From assembly GCA_016617855.1 (NCBI GenBank), contig JAECUM010009768.1:1-64000 (forward strand): a stretch of DNA of 64,000 bases. The letters run 5' to 3'. The translations under genes and the position numbers were made by a program. Under the pieces are notes generated by a model. It was not told the DNA's origin and made no database searches. It saw only the letters and a program-made list of their open reading frames with translations. Shown here piece by piece: positions 57,548 through 64,000 of the stretch (positions are counted from its first letter, which is position 1; each line of letters starts with the position of its first letter). The stretch comes from Megalonaias nervosa. Its lineage: Eukaryota > Mollusca > Bivalvia > Unionida > Unionidae.

Positions 57548-57705
57548 GTATTTCTGTCTGAAAAAAAAACAATAAAATGGCATCTAGGCTATGATAGAAG
57601 CAGCAGCTATATTTTAAAACTTTTCAAGTATTTGTCTGAAAAAAAAACAACAATAAAATGGCATCTAAACTATGACTGAAGCAGCAGCAATATTTTGAAA
57701 CTTTA
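57548..57705. repeat. two-copy tandem duplication (~80 bp)
   Basis: TGTCTGAAAAAAAAAC, AATAAAATGGCATCTA and GAAGCAGCAGC occur in both halves. Confidence 0.85.
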
Positions 57706-57904
57706 AAAAAAGTCAGTCAAAGGGAAGCACACTCTACTGATCAATAAAAATTTCTAGGAATTTAAGATAAAACCATTTCTTCTATTTCACTGTTGAGAGC
57801 TGAAACTACTTGGTTATTTAGTGATTTAGCACCAGGGCATAGTAATAAATTGCCTTGCCCGTGTTGGCATTGATTGGGGGGGGGGGGATAAAGTACTTTT
57901 AAGC

Positions 57905-57906
<2 letters not shown>

Positions 57907-57934
<28 letters not shown>
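57907..57934. repeat. (GT)n microsatellite
   Basis: About 14 GT units. Confidence 0.95.
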
Positions 57935-57937
<3 letters not shown>

Positions 57938-57962
57938 TGCACGCGTGCATGCGTGCGTGCAT

Positions 57963-60720
57963 ACCAGAGATATAACAGCTTGGTGCGAGGACATGTCCGG
58001 TGATTAAATAAATACTGCAAGGGATTACCCATTATCAAACTTCTATGGTCAAAAATGGTGCAAAATTCCTATTCAGTTTCTGACAGTAACATTTTGTACT
58101 AAAATAAAATAAACTATAATAATTTTGTAAAAAACAATAAAAATTTCACGCAGCCATTTCATTCCTAACATTAATATGAAAAAACAAATGACTAAAACTA
58201 TTTTGTCTCATCATCACTGCTGGCCTAACAAGAGTTATTATTCCAGGTGAGGATAAGGGGCTGTCCATTTAGTACATTTGAAAACTGCAATTTTTTACCC
58301 CCTCCCCCAGTTGCAGGGTGGACTTGTTTCTAACCCCTCCTCAGTGTGAATGTATACATTTGCTTAGTACCCCCATTCAAACAGTCAAATTTTCTGCATT
58401 TCAAATAAAAAGGGAGTTTCTTTACTAACATGGTCTCTATATTTGCATAATCAAGTCCAAGTTTTCAAGCAACAGATCTGATCATTCACTGTGTTTGATA
58501 ATCTCACTAATTCCACACATTTTGGAGTTACATTTTTATTTTTCCATTATTTCTAAAAATATTAAAACTGTACATTGCAAATACTGGATGGAGATGACAG
58601 CTCTGACTGCCATGCATCATGCATCATCCATCCTGGAAACCAGAAAAGGGCACATGGGCTAATCTAGCTGCTTATAATTAACTTGTCAGTTATATATGTA
58701 CTATTAAAAGAAAATAGTAGTGAAGACACTTCTCTCCCTTTTTGCAAAACTTGTATGGCCATAATCAGACCCACTTAATATGCAACTGCAGTACATGGAA
58801 TGATTGACTGCCCTCTCATTGGCCAATTGAAAATGATGTACTGCACTTGTTTATAACTTATCTTCTTGATGCTTTTCATTTTTGAAATTGGTAAGGAGCT
58901 ACAGACAAATTGGAAAGTGTGCAAATACTATCAATTATTTCTTGTTGGCTATAGCAAATAGGTTTTATTGTAACTTTAATAAAGTTTTTGTTATTAGGTG
59001 TGTATGTACTGCTTGGTCTTATCCCCACCCACACATGTGTACATACAAAATGTACAGTACTCAACAAAAAATTTAATCCAAAGCCAACATAAGATTCACA
59101 CTGAAACTAACACACATTAACTATAAAATTACCACTAGTGCATTCATTATGAAAATTATTCAAGTGAATAAAACTTAGGCACGGAGTGTAAAGCAGCAAC
59201 TATGTTATGTGCTATGTATATTTTGGAGATGATATTCATAGCAAAAAATGGTGTACTGTCCAAATGTTTACTTCAACTTGCAACTGTGGTATCATTGTGC
59301 TTACATTTTTTGGAGAAAATGAGATGAATGGATACTAAGCAGAAAGTTGTAATAATCATCTACTTGTATACAACCCACAACTGACCACATTGTTAATAAA
59401 TACTTGCATGGTTATGACCACAACCAATGAAAATAAGAACTTCCTATTAAAAATCTGAAATCAATGAAAAACTCTTAACACATTTTGACTTAGATTACCA
59501 ATAGTTACATTTTAATTAGGTATGGACAGTATCATTTATATGCAGAAATAACTGGAAGATTGGGTGAATAATGATCTATTACTAACCAACTCATTGGTTT
59601 CAAGATAATTTTCTCATTTTTGTTCTATAACTTTAACTTCCTTTCCATATATTGCCATTTATTACAATAGTTCCAAGATTTCTTTTAAACTGTCACAGTA
59701 ATTAAACAAAATGCAACTGAATCCATGAAACTAGCTCACTGAAACTGTAACATTAGATACTTCATACAAACATACAACAGTAATGCCAATTGTATTATCC
59801 TCTGCACTTCTTCCATTGCAACTTTAAAGTGCCATCAATCAGATTTTTCCTCTGATAACCGTTAAATAGTCAATTTTTGTCAAGCTGTATTCCAAAACAT
59901 CGGAATTATCTATTGGAACTGGACTTGGATTGAGTACATGTTGGAGTTAAAATATCCAACGAAGACTCCATTACACACAAGCGTTCGTTTCTAACCCTTC
60001 AATCAATTAACTAACGCGAAATCTGCCCCACGCCAATTCTGTGTGTGTCTGTCATCTTGAGTTATTGGATGAAGACAAATACGTGTTACAATGCCAATGT
60101 CTTTTGATCGACAGAAACGAGTCTATGACAACAGCGTTCGTAATGATTGAATAAACAGAATTTCACTAGTCTCTTAACACTTTTTGATTAGCTTACTGAA
60201 AAAAATAACAGAACTTACCTCTAAGGCTGTCAATTATTTCTCAAGGCTTTGCTCTCTCAACCAAATACCGACTTTTTCCCCCGTCGAAAACATGTTTCAC
60301 CTCCATAACTGCCACAATACGGCTACATTCGGTTCTTTTCGCAGCGCGCATCGGATCCAATTGATGCAAACCAAGTCTCACGAGACTAAAATTAATGTTG
60401 CAGAATTTACATTTTAATTTTATAAGGAGATTTAATTAAAAAATTTGCTAGTTTTCCTATGATTGAGAAAATAAAGACAGATTTTCACGTTGTTTGTGAT
60501 TAGTAAAACTACAAATGTAGATCACGTGGCAGGTTTTTCCGACCTATTTATAGCTGACCAATGACAACGTTTCATAGTCTGTTGTCCGTTCGAAGGAAAT
60601 AGGCCTTCTCTTGACAGGAACAAATACGGCGTGCACAACATAAAATACGAATTCAAAAAATGGGTATCTAAAGTGGAAGTTTTTTTATTATGTTTAGGTC
60701 GCACTTTTAAACAGACCTAC
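57963..60720. other. host non-coding sequence
   Basis: No gene recognised. A GGGGCTGTCCATTTAGTACAT block at 58257 resembles the start of the 56540 inverted repeat and may be a related MITE end. Confidence 0.35.
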
Positions 60721-61490
60721 AGAACCAGTTATACCAACCACCAATAGAAGCGATTTTATTGAATAAACAACCTGGGGAAGAAGCAATTTTGAATCAAGAC
60801 CACCCTGGGATAGATGTTTTTAAAAGTGCCGTCCCCGGGTCCCATGTATGTTTTAATGGAACAGCCCTAAACCTAACCTGATCTGTTTTTGTACTATGTT
60901 TCCACCACGTAGTGATTCAATAATACAAATCCATTGTCTCCTTCAAAAATTACTGAGCAGAAATGAAAAATTTGTGAGAAACTTGCATATGAAATTAAGA
61001 ATAAACAATGTATAACACTGTATTACTTTATTTTTTAAAAATTCAATGAATATGATTGGGCAATTATCAAGATATGAGATTACATATAACAGGTAACAAT
61101 TATTCAAGTGTGGTGCAAGAACTCCAACACTGCCATAATGAGATCATGTGACTTAAGTGGATTGTAAGCAAGTTCAATGGCTATACACAACTGGGTAAAA
61201 TAAAATGGTGGACAACATCCTGTTTGAAATGGCAGCCAATTATTTCTTGTGTGTTATTCTTTCAACAAGTTTAAGTAATGTTTATGAGGTAACAAGTCTG
61301 CATGGGGGTCATAGCATTGTGTACAACATGGTAAACTAGCATGCAACAAATAGCATACCCCTTCCACAGAATATCACAAGTCACAAACAGCACAGATATG
61401 CATCTCTTGCAATGACCAATGTTATCAGTAGACAAACAAATCAACACCAAAATGGTTAAAAATTTCAAGATTCAAAAAAAATATTGTGAA

Positions 61491-61586
61491 CCCCTATATT
61501 AGCAAAATAGTCACTGGGGGAAAAGAAATTATTAAGACCCCCTATATTAGCAAAATAGTCACTGGGGGAAAAGAAATTATTAAGAC
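61491..61586. repeat. perfect 48 bp tandem duplication
   Basis: The unit starting CCCCTATATTAGCAAAATAG occurs at 61491 and 61539 with no difference, so the duplication is recent. Confidence 0.97.
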
Positions 61587-61733
61587 ATTTCTAAACACAA
61601 TTTTTATTTAGAACAAACTCCTAACAGAATCTGGCTATATGATAAAGTTTAATTAATCCAGTGCTGAAATATTTAAGTCAAAATATGTATTCACTTTAAC
61701 ATTGAGATCATTGTGGGTATTTCATTTCCTTTA

Positions 61734-61895
61734 CAGAAACAAAATGACAAGGTATAAAATTGTCAGTTATGCTTGCAGAAACAAAATGACAAGGTATAAA
61801 ATTGTCAGTTATGCTTGCAGAAACAAAATGACAAGGTATAAAATTGTCAGTTATGCTTGCAGAAACAAAATGACAAGGTATAAAATTGTCAAATA
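61734..61895. repeat. 42 bp tandem repeat, four copies
   Basis: The unit CAGAAACAAAATGACAAGGT followed by ATAAAATTGTCAGTTATGCTTG is repeated almost without change. Because 42 is divisible by three, frames on both strands stay open and read as 14-residue repeats. Confidence 0.95.
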
Positions 61896-62300
61896 CAACC
61901 TCTACAATATACATGAAACATCACATTGTTCAGTATTTAATAATCTGAAAAACACCACAATGGAATTTCTAAAGCTTCATTGTTATTTCCAAAATGAAAG
62001 ATTCTATCTTTATTCGCACCAATAAAAGTCAAGTTTGGAGACAAATTTTGTTTAGTTTCTTCGGTTTTATTTTTCTTGTTCATCTAAATCAAATTTCGCC
62101 ATAACTGTCTGCATCACCAGATATCAGATCTAATTACATAGTCTCTTTATTCCAATTGATGCTTATCAAATTCAGTCGAGTAATATTTCAAAAGCATAAA
62201 GAGCACAATTTTTAATGTAAACACTGCATTTAAAGAGAACAAGTCAGAATGTATAATAATCTCCATTCAAAATTAAAGAAGCAGTGAGAACATTGCCCCT
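61896..62300. other. host non-coding sequence
   Basis: No recognisable feature; it may include 3' untranslated sequence of the candidate exon at 62302-62379. Confidence 0.3.
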
Positions 62301-62301
62301 G

Positions 62302-62379
62302 TCATTCAGTTCTCCCAGAATTCAGTTCAACAGACTCCATTTCAATGGCTTCTTGTTTACCAGACCAACCTGAAGGCAC
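62302..62379 (-). CDS. candidate host terminal coding exon (possible alternative last exon)
   Basis: On the minus strand TTTTCTCTTTTCCTCAG precedes 25 codons and a TGA: VPSGWSGKQEAIEM, then ESVELNSGRTE. Like the exon at 39897-39983 it starts in assumed phase 0 and ends in a short hydrophilic tail. The two could be alternative last exons of one gene or ends of two genes. Confidence 0.35.
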   Translation of the reverse strand: MPSGWSGKQEAIEMESVELNSGRTE

Positions 62380-62819
62380 CTGAGGAAAAGAGAAAATAGG
62401 GACAGTCTTAGAGAGTAGAAAAACTTAAAGAGATGTGAAGATTGAGTTATTCAAGAGAATAAAGTCAGTTTTATATTGTTCACATGGGCCAAAATAATTG
62501 GAACAACTACCTCGAACCGCCATGTCTAATCTAGTTATCTATCATTTCCATTGATCTCTTGTAAAAGTTTGCTACATGATTTTAATTGGGCAATTATCAA
62601 ATACAGGAAATTTTATATTCCTACTGAAAATGTCTGGTTTTCACCATAATTTTTACAATTCCACGAAATGACTTGTCTCAGTTTTTAAAAAAGGATTACT
62701 TAATTCCTTTCATGAGGAGATTGTAATGCATTAATAACACTGCTGCATTTGGCAATAAAGTCTTGATAAAACAGGCCCTCATTCAATTATGGTCATTTTA
62801 TGGGGTGCTAAATATGACT

Positions 62820-62990
62820 TCTTGCTGGGGTTTTATCTGAATCACCTTGACCTTTTCTCAGCCCAAAATGAACAGGGTCCTTTCTTACCCCAAGTACAAG
62901 CCATCCACAATGTTTGGCAACTGTAGATGGTGGATAACTGTGGGAATGAAAATGGTAACCAAGGGACAGTAGACAACCTCAGAATAATCT
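62820..62990. repeat. single D3-family unit
   Basis: Contains CACCTTGACCTTTTCTCAGC, TCTTACCCCAAGTACAAGCC and GGCAACTGTAGATGGTGGA, as in the array at 53440. Confidence 0.6.
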
Positions 62991-63236
62991 GCTAAACCTT
63001 GTGATTGGTGTAGATCAAATTAACAGTTGTTCAAGGTTGTACTAAGATGCCCAACGAATAACTTGATATTTTCTACCTCTGTGAAACAAATGCAACATCC
63101 AAATACAAAATATTGTTGTATTTATGCCAAATAAACACATAAAATAGTTTTCCGTAGGTTGATAGTTCTTCCTCCATCAAAATATACTGGCTATCGTGTA
63201 TAACCTATTATGTGCTGAAATGTGCTGTTAAATTTC

Positions 63237-63490
63237 ACAGGGCCCTGGTGACCAACTGGTTTAAGTGGTGACCAAGTGCTTTAAGGTGCTTGCCTTCACA
63301 GACCACTTGCATCTCACATATGTCCACATGGGTTTGAGTCATGGCTTGAACAATGTAAGTATGTGAGAAAGCTTGCCAGTAGCTTCCAATGAGTCGGTGG
63401 TTCTGTCCCCGGGTGTTCCCAGGTGCCTGATCCATCATGTACAGCCTATCATGTACCTAATGAAATATGGCGTTAAACCCACAAAACAAA
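63237..63490 (+). repeat. SINE family B copy
   Basis: A duplicated tRNA-like head region (GGTGACCAACTGGTTTAAG, then GGTGACCAAGTGCTTTAAG), AGCTTGCCAGTAGC, and the 3' end TACAGCCTATCATGTACC and GGCGTTAAACCCACAAAAC. Confidence 0.75.
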
Positions 63491-64000
63491 ATTAAACTCC
63501 ACAAAACCGAACCATACCTGTAAATACAGACTCATTTCTGTTGAAACCCTGCCTTTTTATGTGTCTAGTCAAAACTTTTAACTCGAGTTAATCTAAGATA
63601 TAGACGTATGAAGTGATGGATAGACATGCACACAGATACTAAAGTGATCACCATGTCCAACATCATTCAGTTGTACTCAACAAAAATGAATATATCAACC
63701 TCTTGGTGGTTCATGTAGAAACCAATATTTTCTCAGTTCAAAAGTATCACCACTAAAAAGGTCTTAAAGTTCATAAAGGATGGATACAAAATATCAAAGT
63801 TTATCCTATCAAAGCATTCATGAGAGTACGGGAGCCTATTGCAATAAAAGATTTAATAAAAGGTACACAAAACATTCATCAAAAAAGATTTTGGACTGGG
63901 ATAAATATGATGCAGAATTTGTCTGTGGTTACATTATTTACAGTCAAAACTTGACAGCTAACACATATGCTTAACTGATCACAAGGTCTTCATGCCAGGA
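63491..64000. other. host non-coding sequence
   Basis: No recognisable gene up to the window edge. Confidence 0.35.

Larger units (their letters stand above)
56540..60868. mobile_element. inverted terminal-repeat pair bounding 4.3 kb (possible DNA transposon or two MITE copies)
   Basis: 56540-56590 starts AGGGCTGTTCCATTAAAACG, then TACATGGGACCGGGGGAAGG. The reverse complement of 60818-60868 is the same with about five mismatches. No transposase frame was found between them. The interior holds a SINE B copy, a GT microsatellite and host-like sequence. It could be a single non-autonomous element or two MITE copies in opposite orientation. Confidence 0.45.

Overview
This window looks like nuclear DNA of a marine mollusc, probably a bivalve. 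The basis is AT-rich non-coding sequence, at least three tRNA-headed SINE families, several diverged ~150-180 bp tandem families, microsatellites, and relics of Ty3/Gypsy and LINE elements. No complete host gene is visible. The only host-gene candidates are two short terminal exons on the minus strand, at about 39.9 kb and 62.3 kb.

The dominant feature is one endogenous Maverick/Polinton (adintovirus-like) element of about 15.6 kb, from 18441 to 34052. It has ~510 bp terminal inverted repeats starting AGTAGT and ending ACTACT. Inside, from left to right, are: a two-segment membrane protein (minus, broken); a phage-tail-like fiber protein (minus, one stop); a packaging ATPase (broken, Walker B region missing); a coiled-coil protein (broken); an intact penton/minor capsid protein; a basic glycine/alanine-rich protein; an intact double-jelly-roll-type major capsid protein; two small basic/hydrophobic core-like proteins; an adenain-type cysteine protease; a two-CxxC zinc-ribbon protein; a parvovirus-type phospholipase A2 protein; a DDE integrase with a C-terminal chromodomain (frameshifted); a VLTF3-like late transcription factor relic (minus); a 93-residue unknown protein; an HNH/NUMOD endonuclease (minus); protein-primed DNA polymerase B (one stop, one frameshift); and a last small gene with one stop.

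Together these are a virus-like toolkit: capsid (MCP, penton), maturation (protease), packaging (ATPase), entry (PLA2, fiber), integration (integrase) and replication (PolB with the terminal repeats). Morphogenesis genes are mostly intact. Replication, packaging and integration genes are broken, so this copy is probably not autonomous.

Two regulatory patterns deserve attention. First, both terminal repeats carry the same compact set of sequences that match well-known animal stress and immediate-early response elements: a three-unit heat-shock element, an AP-1 site, EGR-type GCGTGGGCG sites and a TATA box. Second, nearly every element gene has a TTATATAA-like motif within about 25 bases of its ATG, compatible with a virus-specific promoter code.

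Outside the element: 1-5.3 kb is host non-coding sequence with one ~436 bp tandem duplication. 5.35-8.05 kb is a Ty3/Gypsy relic that has lost its reverse transcriptase. 8-15 kb holds LINE fragments, SINEs and short tandem repeats. 15.1-17.3 kb holds two minisatellites. 34-64 kb is non-coding with LINE and SINE copies, diverged tandem families, a pair of adjacent hairpins and an inverted terminal-repeat pair about 4.3 kb apart.
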